Assembly: GCA_025935275.1 (NCBI GenBank)
Contig: JAICVP010000021.1
Span: 1 to 14,743 of the forward strand
Origin: Thermoleophilia bacterium
GTDB lineage: Bacteria; Actinomycetota; Thermoleophilia; Gaiellales; Gaiellaceae
DNA: 14,743 nucleotides
Direction of reading: 5' to 3'
Part shown: positions 1 through 7,106 of the stretch, in pieces
Layout: every line of letters starts with the position of its first letter
How positions within the stretch are numbered: position 1 is the stretch's first letter
The notes under the pieces: model-generated
Seen by the model: only the letters and a program-made list of their open reading frames with translations
Told to the model about the DNA's origin: nothing
Database searches by the model: none
Program-made: the position numbers and the translations under genes

Positions 1-1
1 C

Positions 2-262
2 TCATGGGGCGGGCCCGAGCTCATTTTCCGCAACGATTGGCCGGCCGGAGTCCTGATCAAGCTCGAGACCACGGACACGTCGATCACGGTCCGCTTCTTA
101 TCCTCGAAGCTCGGCCGCCGTGTTGAGACCGAGACGTCGGCGCCCTACAACACCGGTGCAGGGACCTTCGATGTCCGGTACACGCGTCGCGTCTATCGCG
201 GCGACCGGCTGACGCGAGACGAGGTGTTCGTCGCGCGCTACAGCACGGCGTCCGGGCACTGA
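2..262 (+). CDS. VanW family protein, C-terminal end (5' truncated)
   Basis: The frame is open from the left edge to a TGA at 260-262 and gives the last 86 residues of a protein whose start lies outside the window. The segment GPELIFRNDWPAGVLIKLET, then a beta-strand-like TSITVRFLSSKLGRR and a closing RVYRGDRLTRDEVFVARY, fits the end of VanW-family proteins. These typically have a 'lkFrNntdhPilI..' strand and finish with a 'rvyrdGk..reefvsrY' segment. VanW proteins are secreted or membrane-anchored envelope proteins of unclear biochemical role, first noted in some vancomycin-resistance clusters but widespread in ordinary genomes. Nothing here indicates resistance. The gene ends 9 bases from the stop of the convergent flippase gene. 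The family call rests on pattern memory of a short piece. Confidence 0.7.
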   Translation, partial: SWGGPELIFRNDWPAGVLIKLETTDTSITVRFLSSKLGRRVETETSAPYNTGAGTFDVRYTRRVYRGDRLTRDEVFVARYSTASGH

Positions 263-271
263 CTCAACCCG

Positions 272-2707
272 TCAGACGTAGCCCTTGCGGGTGAGCCACT
301 GGAGTGACCCGTACCCCCAGATCGGAGGCAAATAGAACGTCCAGAGTCGCTGGGTGATTGCTATTGCGAAGGCCGTGGGCTCATCGACACCCATGGCGAT
401 GAGCCCGGCTGCCAGGCTCGCCTCCGCCGCTCCAATGCCACCGGGAACGGGCACGAGTCCCGAGAGGACGGCCGCTGAAGAGTTGATGAAGACGAGCTGG
501 GCGAGGTTCAGGTTCACCCCGTAGGCAAGACACGTCGCACCGAGCGCCAGCGAGTAGAGCAGCTCCGCAGCGATCGACCCGCCGAAGAGCTCGAGCCGCT
601 TGCCCCGATCGCGAATCACCGTCCAGAGGCTCGAAAGTGCGCTACGGACGGGAGGCAAAACCTTTGCTCGCACCTTCGGAACTGTGAGGATGAGCATCCC
701 GCTGGCGAGCAGTGCAAGGCCGATCGCCAGGAGCAGACGAGTGTCGGGACTTCCTCCACCGAACTGACCGGTATCCACTTCGGCCCGCACGAGCGGAATC
801 GCGAGGAGAAGGAGGCCGATCTGCACGATCGTCTCGGAGGCGTCGTCGGCGGCTCCGGCCGCGACCGCGTGAGGGGTCGACACTCCCATGCGCTGAAGGA
901 AGCGAATGTTCATGCCGATCCGACCCGCGGAGCTGGGGACGGTCAGGTTGATGAACTTCATCGCCGCCTGCAGGACGACGCAGGGCAGGAGCGGAAGCGG
1001 CTCGGCGAGGCCCCCTCGCACCGAGATGCCGTTTGCGATGAAGGTCGACTGCGCGAGGAGAAGCGCGACGATCAACCAGGCAGGCTCGGCCTCGCGGAGT
1101 TGGTCGATGATCGTGCCGACGCCGATGTCCGCGAGCTGGCCAACGAGGACGTAGGCAGCGAACGCCAGCGCGGCGGTCATCAGGAGATCCTTGGGGCCAA
1201 CACGTCGGAGCGGCGCGAGCTCAGGGAGCTCACGGCCGGTTGCCTCGGCCACGGCTGACCGGAGCTTCGTGAGGTCGAGCTCGTGCGACCGCGCGAGGTC
1301 TCGCACGTGCGGCGTGAGGGCCGCCCGCTGGAGGTACGGCAGCACGCGCCCGATGGCATCACCCCAGCCGCTCTCGACTGCCTTGCGAACTGCGCGGCCA
1401 GGCCCGACGAGGACAGCCGAAGCAACGAGGAGCTCGGCGATATCGATGTCGAGCGCGGTTTGCGGAGCCCCGAGCGTCGCTGCCGACAGGTCTACGAGCA
1501 TCGGGCCCTCGGGAAGGACGATCACGCTGCCGGCGTTCAGGCGACCATGGGAAATGCCGGCAGCGTGCAGCCGCGCGGCTTGGCCCCAGAGTTCTTCGAG
1601 GGTTTCGTCGCTCACGTCGTCGGGGCTCGCGCTCTCGAGCGCCTCCATGGCGGGCTGTTGCGTGACCAGGAACGCGTCGCCATCGGAGCCAAGCGCGGCC
1701 ATCGCCACTTGAGGCACGCGCACCCCTGCTTGTCCGGCCATGAGGATCGCCAGCGCCTCATGCTCGACCTGGCCGAGGCGCCCATCCGCGACGCTGCGCG
1801 GAGGGTCGCGGTACGCCAGCGAGCGCCATCTGCGGGCGAGGCGTTGCGTGTCCTGTGCGTCACGGCCGAGCATGCGCACCTTCAGCTGAATCCCGCTCCC
1901 GTCGCGTCCCACGTATTCGACCGCACCGCGCCGCTGCCGATCCGCAGGGCGCAGCTCGTAGACCTCGAGCCCCAGCTCAGCCAGCGCGTAGCGGACAGCC
2001 TCGGACCGTGGGAAGCCCTCCGCCGTCCCGAACGCCAGACGCACCAGTGCCCCGGCGCCGATACCGAGAGCGAGCGCCCCGAACAGCGCGGAGGGGAGCG
2101 CGGCGCCGATCACGACGGCGCCCAAGGCCGCGGAAGGAATCAACCAGGCAGCAAGTACCCGGACACTTCGGACGAGCTCAGGGCCGACGACCACGATGAC
2201 AGCGGTCGCCGCCGCAAGGCGAAGCTCCGGGTACCCCCAATTCGCTAGTACGTGGTCTTCCAGGGGGAACCAGTCGGAGATGACGATCCGACCGAGGACC
2301 ATTCCCGCGCCGGTCACGAGAAGCCCGGAAACGACAAGGTCGCGTGCGAGGTCCCAGCGACGCCGTAACAAGACGTCTCCGACGATCACGGCTGCGAGAA
2401 CGAGCGCGCCGATAAACGCGCCCCGCCAGAACGGGTCGGCCCAACCGAGGATTGTGTTGAGTGCCTCCGCGACATCCTCGTCGTCCCGGGGCGCAGACGA
2501 TGCGATCACGGCTGACAGGCCGAGGACGACAGCTGCGATGGCGAGGAAGACCGAGTCGATGGTGCGTCTGTTGCGGCGCCCGGGCTCGGTCGCGGTCAGG
2601 AGGGCGAAGGCCGAGGAACGACCGCTCGCGCCTGCGTGCTCCGCATTCGTGAGACGTGCCGTCGTCAGGACGGTACGACGATACGCCCGCGACCGCGGGT
2701 CTTTCAA
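272..2707 (-). CDS. Kinase-like / flippase-like (LPG synthase TM, UPF0104) fusion membrane protein
   Basis: An 811-aa membrane protein in three parts. Residues about 50-225 hold several hydrophobic segments. Residues about 230-500 resemble an aminoglycoside-phosphotransferase/RIO-like kinase, with a QLKVR strand (K276), an HxxxxxHGRLN loop (387-391) and LVDLS (404-408) in place of the DFG/DLD metal site. Residues about 505-811 are the hydrophobic lysylphosphatidylglycerol synthase TM/UPF0104 domain, with NLTVPSSAGRIG (587-598) and LVPVPGGIGAAEASL (751-765), both family hallmarks. Such domains are linked to lipid transfer or flipping across the membrane; the substrate is unknown. The catalytic Asp expected after HG in the loop is Arg389, so the kinase part may be inactive. 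No lysyl-transferase domain is present. The given start is a TTG with only a weak GAAG upstream, so the true start may lie further in. Confidence 0.85.
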   Translation of the reverse strand: MKDPRSRAYRRTVLTTARLTNAEHAGASGRSSAFALLTATEPGRRNRRTIDSVFLAIAAVVLGLSAVIASSAPRDDEDVAEALNTILGWADPFWRGAFIGALVLAAVIVGDVLLRRRWDLARDLVVSGLLVTGAGMVLGRIVISDWFPLEDHVLANWGYPELRLAAATAVIVVVGPELVRSVRVLAAWLIPSAALGAVVIGAALPSALFGALALGIGAGALVRLAFGTAEGFPRSEAVRYALAELGLEVYELRPADRQRRGAVEYVGRDGSGIQLKVRMLGRDAQDTQRLARRWRSLAYRDPPRSVADGRLGQVEHEALAILMAGQAGVRVPQVAMAALGSDGDAFLVTQQPAMEALESASPDDVSDETLEELWGQAARLHAAGISHGRLNAGSVIVLPEGPMLVDLSAATLGAPQTALDIDIAELLVASAVLVGPGRAVRKAVESGWGDAIGRVLPYLQRAALTPHVRDLARSHELDLTKLRSAVAEATGRELPELAPLRRVGPKDLLMTAALAFAAYVLVGQLADIGVGTIIDQLREAEPAWLIVALLLAQSTFIANGISVRGGLAEPLPLLPCVVLQAAMKFINLTVPSSAGRIGMNIRFLQRMGVSTPHAVAAGAADDASETIVQIGLLLLAIPLVRAEVDTGQFGGGSPDTRLLLAIGLALLASGMLILTVPKVRAKVLPPVRSALSSLWTVIRDRGKRLELFGGSIAAELLYSLALGATCLAYGVNLNLAQLVFINSSAAVLSGLVPVPGGIGAAEASLAAGLIAMGVDEPTAFAIAITQRLWTFYLPPIWGYGSLQWLTRKGYV

Positions 2708-2844
2708 CGGCTAGCTTCGAACGCGACGATTGGGTCGTCGCTGCTCAGGCGCAAGCTTGCCTCCGTGCTCAGTTGACGGCGGCTCAACCCCAGACGGTGA
2801 TCTCGCGGCATAGGACGCAGGGAGCGATCCGGCCCTCCCGTCGT

Positions 2845-3453
2845 TCAGGTGACTGGATCGGGGTGCTGGAGCTCGCGAACACGGAATGCGCCGACGATGT
2901 CGCGAACGCCGCGGATGATCGCAAACGCTGCGACCCAAGCGACCAACAGCGCGGCGCTTCGGCCGTAGTACCCCGCGGCCCAGAACCCGAGGGTGAGCTC
3001 GATGATTCCGCCGATGAGCTGGAGCCACCAGACAGGCAGTTCCTTCCGCGCGCCGATCGCCATGACGATGTCGAACGATCCCGCGAAAACGAGGACAAAG
3101 CTGAAGATCGCGGCGAGTGCGACAAACGTGTCCCCCGGGCTGGCGAACGCGAGTACCCCGGCCACGAAAAACACCAACGCCAGAATTCCGTTCAAGAGCT
3201 TCCACCAACCGGAAGCCATGAACAGGGCAGCCACCTCCATGATCCCCGCCCCGATGGCGACGAAGCCGAAGAGAAGCGAGATCGAGTAGACGGACGTGTA
3301 ATCGAAGCGAAGGAGAACGATCGCCACGAGCGTCCACGCCACGCCGGTGATCAGAAGCATCCACCACGGAGGAAGAAATGTTCGCGAGAGCCAGCGCCCA
3401 CCGGCCTGCGCCATTGTGATCTTCGGCGCTTCAGTCTGATGTGCCGTTGCCAT
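2845..3453 (-). CDS. HdeD/DUF308 family membrane protein
   Basis: A 202-aa protein with a short polar N-terminus and about six membrane helices (roughly 31-49, 55-78, 84-104, 110-133, 141-161, 165-190). Helix pairs are joined by short loops, and repeats such as LLFGFVAIGAGIMEVAALF and LIGGIIELTLGFWA follow the internal duplication typical of HdeD/DUF308. In enteric bacteria HdeD is an acid-resistance membrane protein; for actinobacterial members the role is unproven, though they are often treated as stress proteins. The ATG start is well supported by an AAGGAG ribosome binding site (3461-3466) seven bases upstream. It is separated by 137 bases from the flippase gene downstream and by 245 bases from dph6 upstream, so it is probably transcribed alone. 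I see no clear promoter. Confidence 0.88.
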   Translation of the reverse strand: MATAHQTEAPKITMAQAGGRWLSRTFLPPWWMLLITGVAWTLVAIVLLRFDYTSVYSISLLFGFVAIGAGIMEVAALFMASGWWKLLNGILALVFFVAGVLAFASPGDTFVALAAIFSFVLVFAGSFDIVMAIGARKELPVWWLQLIGGIIELTLGFWAAGYYGRSAALLVAWVAAFAIIRGVRDIVGAFRVRELQHPDPVT

Positions 3454-3698
3454 GAGGGATCTCCTTTCGCTGCGACCGTCTTGAGACCACGGGCCTCACC
3501 CCTCGTGCACGGTCCGCTCGTGAGGCACGTCTGTGAAGAGAAGCGCAAATGGCGCAGCCGTTCGATACGGAAGCACGATCGCACGCACAAGAACGGCCTA
3601 TCGCTAGACCTGCCACTCTGCAGGCGCGCCTACTCCTCGCATTCCCCTGTCTCGGTGCCAGAGTTGTAATCGACGTGCTTCCGCGGGTGCGTCTGAGC
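3454..3698. other. Intergenic gap between dph6 and the HdeD-like gene
   Basis: This 245-base stretch holds no convincing gene; short frames crossing it have no family resemblance. It contains the AAGGAG ribosome binding site of the HdeD-like gene at its left end and a 6-bp inverted repeat (CCTCAC/GTGAGG, about 3496-3525). The promoter of the HdeD-like gene should lie here, but I could not pick a convincing -10/-35 pair. Confidence 0.6.
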
Positions 3699-4433
3699 CT
3701 AGCTCCGGGTAAGAGCAAGCTCGGCAAACACAAAGCCGTCCCGCTCGACGATGTGGTCAAGAGTGCAGGCGATCGGCCGCCTGAGGATCGGGCCACCGTA
3801 GACAAAGGTGTGGAACTCGCCGTTCTCCCCGCAAGGATCGACTCCTGTTGGGAGATCGGCGAGCAAACGCTCGTCATAGCTTCGCCCAGCGAACGTTCGA
3901 TCGAGCTTGGTCAGATCGACGCACACGAGCACGGCTTGGAAGCCGGCAGCGATGAAGTCGCGGGCGAGCCGGTTGGTGTCCCGGCCCCAAAGCGGGAACA
4001 GTCCGCGCTTGCCGGCAGCTGCCAAGCGTCGCTCGCGATAGGCGCGCACGTCCTCGAGGAAGAGATCGCCGAAGGCGACTTCGCTGACCTGGTCTAGCCT
4101 CTCGGAGGCGAAGGCCGCGTGCATGCGAGCGTCATAGGTCTCGTTAACGCAGGCGAGCGGGATCGAGACTTCGATGAGCGGGAGCCCGAGCTCCTGCGCC
4201 TGGATAGCGAGCAGTTCGCGACGAACGCCGTGCATGCTGATGCGCTCGTAGGTCTCCGTTACGGTCGTGATGAGCGCGCTTGGGTTCCGACCCAACTCCG
4301 ACCGCAGCGCGAGTAGGGCCAGCGCGGAATCTTTGCCGCCGCTCCAAGAGAGGGCGAGCGACGGGTCTGCCTTCTTCGAGATCTTCGTGCCAGTGCCCGA
4401 GTTCGTACCCTGGCCGGCCGCATCTGAAGACAT
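3699..4433 (-). CDS. Dph6-type PP-loop ATPase (diphthine--ammonia ligase family)
   Basis: A 244-aa protein of the adenine-nucleotide alpha-hydrolase (PP-loop) fold. The PP-loop SGGKDS is at 31-36. The Dph6 family signatures follow: SMHGV (66-70), GDLFLEDVRAYRER (122-135), PLWG (147-150), the hydrophobic core LVCVDLTKLDRTFAGR (169-184) and DPCGENGEFHTF (199-210). Eukaryotic and archaeal Dph6 makes the amide of diphthamide on elongation factor 2 from ATP and ammonia. Bacteria do not make diphthamide, so the substrate of bacterial homologues is unknown and no gene symbol is given. I chose the ATG at 4433 because family similarity begins about 25 residues after it; a longer frame to 4634 only reads the broken upstream gene in the wrong frame. 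No clear ribosome binding site is visible, so the gene may depend on translation of the gene upstream. Confidence 0.8.
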   Translation of the reverse strand: MSSDAAGQGTNSGTGTKISKKADPSLALSWSGGKDSALALLALRSELGRNPSALITTVTETYERISMHGVRRELLAIQAQELGLPLIEVSIPLACVNETYDARMHAAFASERLDQVSEVAFGDLFLEDVRAYRERRLAAAGKRGLFPLWGRDTNRLARDFIAAGFQAVLVCVDLTKLDRTFAGRSYDERLLADLPTGVDPCGENGEFHTFVYGGPILRRPIACTLDHIVERDGFVFAELALTRS

Positions 4434-4480
4434 ATCTGCCCGAGTCTTCCACGGCGTAGAGCTGAACGCAGCATGCAGCG

Positions 4481-4692
4481 CTACATGAGGATCTCGATGA
4501 CCGGCTCCGGGCGCATCGCCTGCCATACGCGGAGATGAACCTCCACCTCCCGGGGCTCCTGCTGGGACTCTGCTGCGTCGAGGCGGTAGATCTCCGCCAG
4601 CTCCCGCCTGCTGATTGGGCGGCGAAGCCCGCACGTCGAAAGTTCTCGCAGAGATCCTCTACGACATCGGGTTCGGAAAGTCGAATCAGCAT
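4481..4692 (-). pseudogene. Small protein gene split by a one-base frameshift
   Basis: From ATG 4692 (or GTG 4710) one frame reads MLIRLSEPDVVEDLCENF and reaches AQSAGG. It then turns into arginine/serine-rich nonsense that runs into the dph6 region. A second frame starting at the same point reads ELAEIYRLDAAESQQEP, EVEVHLRVWQAM and ends VIEILM-TAG at 4481. Restoring one G in the GGG run near 4616-4621 would join the two into a smooth 70-aa protein. The fused product would be a small, acidic, soluble alpha/beta protein of unknown function that resembles short actinobacterial hypothetical proteins starting 'MLVRFS/MLIRLSEP'. The break may be a sequencing or assembly error in a homopolymer or a real mutation. 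dph6 begins 47 bases downstream on the same strand. Confidence 0.6.
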
Positions 4693-4758
4693 GGCCGCAG
4701 AGCCAGTCACATCTTGACGGATTCGGCTCCTAGAGCGTCCGAATGAGTGAAGCTCGAA

Positions 4759-5001
4759 CTACTGCTCGTACCCCTCGACCACCTCGGGCGGCCTTGCTGC
4801 GGCGGTGTCTGGATCCTGCCCCACTCCGCGGCGGGCACGGCGCTGGCGGAGAAGGTCCCAGCACTGGTCGAGCGACAGGCGAATCTGCTCAAGGCGTCGG
4901 CGATCATCATCCGTCGCGCTGCCGTCTGACTCACGGCCCCAGAGCTCATGCTCCTCGGCGACAAGCTTCTCGATCGATCCGTGAATGCGCGCATCGTCCA
5001 T
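4759..5001 (-). CDS. DUF2630 family protein
   Basis: A complete 80-aa protein, the usual length for DUF2630, a small family common in Actinomycetota. It begins MDDARIHGSIEKLVAEEHEL, has a charged middle segment (SATDDDRRRLEQI), and carries the family's most conserved stretch LDQCWDLLRQRRARR (44-58) and a C-terminal EVVEGYEQ. It is predicted mostly helical and soluble; no biochemical function is known. The ATG start is supported by GAGGAG (5010-5015) eight bases upstream. It lies between tRNA-Val and the frameshifted small gene on the same strand. Confidence 0.9.
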   Translation of the reverse strand: MDDARIHGSIEKLVAEEHELWGRESDGSATDDDRRRLEQIRLSLDQCWDLLRQRRARRGVGQDPDTAAARPPEVVEGYEQ

Positions 5002-5102
5002 TAGACGTTCTCCTCAAGTAGTCGGCGGAGTGCGGGTGGACCGGGTACCAACATGAGTCGACCAGGTCGGCACCGGCACAATAGGCGCTCTCCAGAAGGG
5101 AA

Positions 5103-5174
5103 TGGGCGCAGCTGGGATCGAACCAGCGACCTCCCGCGTGTGAAGCGGGCGCTCTCCCGCTGAGCTATGCGCCC
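5103..5174 (-). tRNA. tRNA-Val (anticodon CAC)
   Basis: A full cloverleaf can be folded. The acceptor stem is GGGCGCA/TGCGCCC (5168-5174 with 5104-5110). The D arm is GCTC-AGCGGGA-GAGC, the anticodon arm CCCGC-TTCACAC-GCGGG with anticodon CAC, the variable loop AGGTC, and the T arm GCTGG-TTCGATC-CCAGC; the discriminator is A. The CCA end is not encoded (the next bases read TT), so it must be added after transcription. The length is 72 nt. It decodes GTG valine codons. Confidence 0.95.
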
Positions 5175-5186
5175 CCGCGGAGGCTC

Positions 5187-5192
5187 AGTTTA
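5187..5192 (-). promoter_or_regulatory. Possible -10 element for tRNA-Val
   Basis: TAAACT on the minus strand lies 12 bases before the mature tRNA 5' end, a spacing that would leave a short leader. No clear -35 hexamer is visible at the expected distance, so support is weak. Confidence 0.3.
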
Positions 5193-5207
5193 GCGAGGAG
5201 CCATTGC

Positions 5208-5213
5208 TACCAT
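5208..5213 (+). promoter_or_regulatory. -10 element of the SRP RNA gene
   Basis: TACCAT is followed by exactly six bases and then G5220, which is also the first base of the long closing stem of the SRP RNA. The predicted transcription start and the structural 5' end therefore agree. No convincing -35 sequence is seen. Confidence 0.5.
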
Positions 5214-5219
5214 GGGCGA

Positions 5220-5496
5220 GCCCGGTCGCGCTAAGCGGGGAGCTAGCGGTTCCCTGAACCCGCAATCCGCTCCAGCGGGGCCGAACTCCTTCCCTAGGAG
5301 GTTGCGTTCGAAGTAGGGCTTGCGTCTGCAAGCGTTGACGGCCAGGTTCCGCGCACTGGGAGCCTGCGAACCGCGTCAGGTCCGGGAGGAAGCAGCGCTA
5401 AGCAGTTTCTCTCAGGTGCCGCGGATCAGCCTGGCCCGAGTGAGCAGCGTCGGCACCGCATCGAAGGCGCCCTCGACGGAGGGTGCGCGACCGGGC
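5220..5496 (+). ncRNA. ffs: Signal recognition particle RNA, long bacterial form with Alu-like domain
   Basis: The universally conserved SRP54(Ffh)-binding hairpin is present at about 5374-5398: GTCAGGTCC, a GGGA tetraloop (GNRA), then GGAAGCAGC. Upstream, about 5235-5290, is a segment typical of long bacterial SRP RNAs: GGGGAGCTAGCGGT, then ACCCGCAATCCGCT and AGCGGGGCCGAA, which form the Alu-like 5' domain. Long-range pairing supports the ends: bases 5220-5231 pair perfectly with 5485-5496 (12 bp), and GGCCAGG 5340-5346 pairs with CCTGGCC 5430-5436. The resulting 277 nt matches the roughly 270 nt of the Bacillus scRNA rather than the roughly 100-nt 4.5S RNA. The RNA scaffolds Ffh for co-translational targeting of membrane proteins. 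dnaX starts 18 bases after its 3' end. Confidence 0.88.
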
Positions 5497-5498
5497 GT

Positions 5499-5504
5499 TA
5501 AACT
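5499..5504 (+). promoter_or_regulatory. Possible -10 element for near-leaderless dnaX mRNA
   Basis: TAAACT ends nine bases before the dnaX GTG. The start codon has no ribosome binding site: the preceding GAACGCCGA contains no GGAGG-like run. Transcription starting about seven bases after the hexamer would leave a leader of only about three bases. The element sits immediately after the SRP RNA 3' stem. Co-transcription with the SRP RNA is the alternative. Confidence 0.4.
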
Positions 5505-5513
5505 GAACGCCGA

Positions 5514-7106
5514 GTGACGGCTCTCTACCGCAAATATCGCCCGCAGGACTTCGACGAGGTCGTGGGCCAGGAAGCCGTCGTCCGGACTCTCAGAAACGCG
5601 ATCGGAAACGACAAGGTTCGGCAGGCCTATCTCTTCGCGGGCCCGCGCGGAACCGGAAAGACCTCACTCGCGCGCATCCTCGCCAAGGGACTGAACTGCG
5701 AGCAGGGCCCGACGGTCTCGCCCGACAAGACGTGCAACTCGTGCCGGACGATCGCCGCGGGCACCTCCCTCGACGTCGTCGAGATGGACGCGGCCAGCCA
5801 GCGCGGGATCGACGACATCCGCGAGATCCGAGAGCACGTGATCCTGCAGCCGGTCGAGGGCCGCTTCAAGGTCTACATCCTCGACGAGGCGCACCAGCTC
5901 ACCGACGCCGCGTGGAATGCGCTCCTGAAGCTGATCGAGGAGCCTCCGCCCCACCTCGTCTTCGTCTTTTGCACTACCGAGCTCTCCAAGGTGCTGCCGA
6001 CGGTGCGGTCGCGCTGCCAGACCTTTCTCTTTTCGCGACCGCGCCTCGCCGAGCTGACGAAGCTCCTGCGCCGGATCGCCGACGGGGAGGAAATCGACGC
6101 ACCCGACGCCGCGCTCTCGCTCATCGCCCGGAGCGCGCGCGGCAGCTTCCGCGACGCGGTCTCGACACTCGATCAGCTCGCGGCGGCCACCGACGGGAAG
6201 ATCACCGTGCAGGCAGTTCTCCAGCTGCTCGGCGCGGTCGAGGAGGAGGCGCTCTTCCGCATCTGCGACCTGATCGTCGACCGCGACACGGCCGGCCTGC
6301 TCTCCTTCGTAGAGGAGCTCGCCGAGCAGGGCCAGGATCTTTCCCGCCTCGTCACCGATCTTCTCGAGCACCTGCGCTGCCTCCTCCTCGTCCAGCACAT
6401 GGGCGAGGTGCCCGAGTCGCTGCCGGTCACGCCCGAGACCCGCGAGCGCCTGCACGCGCAGGCGAACCAGATCGGCGAGCCCGACGTCATCCGCCTGGTC
6501 GATCTCCTTGCGGTCGCGGTGGACGACGTGCGCCAGGGCGGTGATCCGCGCCTGCCGCTCGAGCTCGCGCTCGTGAAGGTGACGCGCCCGGGTGCCGATC
6601 TCTCGCGCCAGTCGCTCTCCTTCCGCATCGAGCAACTGGAAGGGAGGGTGCGCGGGGAGCCGCATGCCGCTCCTTCCGCTCCCCAACAGCAGGCCGCAGC
6701 GGAGCCACCGGCAGCGGCAGCGCCCGCGGAGCCGCTCCCCGACCTCGACATCGAGCAGGTGCAGCAGGTGTGGAGCCAGGCCGTCCTGCCCGCGATCGGC
6801 GAGCGCTCGATCCCTACGGCTTCCGTGCTCGGCGAGGCGAAGCCGATCGAGCTCTCGGGCAACAGGCTCGTGATCGAGTTCCCGCCCGCCGCCTCCTTCC
6901 ACCGCAACCTGGCGGAGGAGCCCAAGAACGCAACACTCCTCGCCGAGGTCCTCTACGAGGTCACCGGCCACAAGCTCGCGCTTGCCTTCGCAGTCGGCGA
7001 GGGCGACGCAGAGGCCGGCGAGGCCGAGGCGGACGGGCCGGCCAGCGAGGAGGACATCATCTCTCTCATGAAGACGACATTCGACGCCCGGGAGGTCGAC
7101 GAGTGA
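5514..7106 (+). CDS. dnaX: DNA polymerase III subunit gamma/tau
   Basis: A 530-aa clamp-loader ATPase that assembles the replicase and loads the beta clamp. The N-terminus MTALYRKYRPQDFDEVVGQ is canonical and fixes the GTG start. It carries Walker A GPRGTGKT (43-50), a zinc-module region with C62, C74 and C77, the RGIDDIREIRE segment (97-107), Walker B DEAH (124-127), sensor-1 TTE (154-156) and the SRC arginine-finger motif (166-168). Domain III runs to about residue 375, an Ala/Pro/Gln-rich linker spans 382-410, and a C-terminal domain (411-495) precedes an acidic tail ending in SLMKTTFDAREVDE. Only three cysteines of the zinc module are evident, where E. coli DnaX has four. I see no A-rich slippery site, so a separate gamma form made by frameshifting is not indicated. 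The stop overlaps ebfC. Confidence 0.97.
   Translation: MTALYRKYRPQDFDEVVGQEAVVRTLRNAIGNDKVRQAYLFAGPRGTGKTSLARILAKGLNCEQGPTVSPDKTCNSCRTIAAGTSLDVVEMDAASQRGIDDIREIREHVILQPVEGRFKVYILDEAHQLTDAAWNALLKLIEEPPPHLVFVFCTTELSKVLPTVRSRCQTFLFSRPRLAELTKLLRRIADGEEIDAPDAALSLIARSARGSFRDAVSTLDQLAAATDGKITVQAVLQLLGAVEEEALFRICDLIVDRDTAGLLSFVEELAEQGQDLSRLVTDLLEHLRCLLLVQHMGEVPESLPVTPETRERLHAQANQIGEPDVIRLVDLLAVAVDDVRQGGDPRLPLELALVKVTRPGADLSRQSLSFRIEQLEGRVRGEPHAAPSAPQQQAAAEPPAAAAPAEPLPDLDIEQVQQVWSQAVLPAIGERSIPTASVLGEAKPIELSGNRLVIEFPPAASFHRNLAEEPKNATLLAEVLYEVTGHKLALAFAVGEGDAEAGEAEADGPASEEDIISLMKTTFDAREVDE

Noticed and set aside
1283..2248. A 321-aa open frame on the plus strand opposite the flippase gene
   Set aside because: High-GC shadow frame with no family features; the opposite strand has membrane helices and conserved motifs throughout.
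4434..4634. A 67-residue N-terminal extension of the Dph6-type protein
   Set aside because: The extension is Gly/Pro/Arg-rich out-of-frame reading of the upstream small gene, and the family begins after the ATG at 4433.
4144..4710. A single 188-aa protein starting at the GTG at 4710
   Set aside because: After about residue 36 it turns into Arg/Ser-rich sequence in the wrong frame and overlaps dph6; the one-base frameshift explanation fits better.
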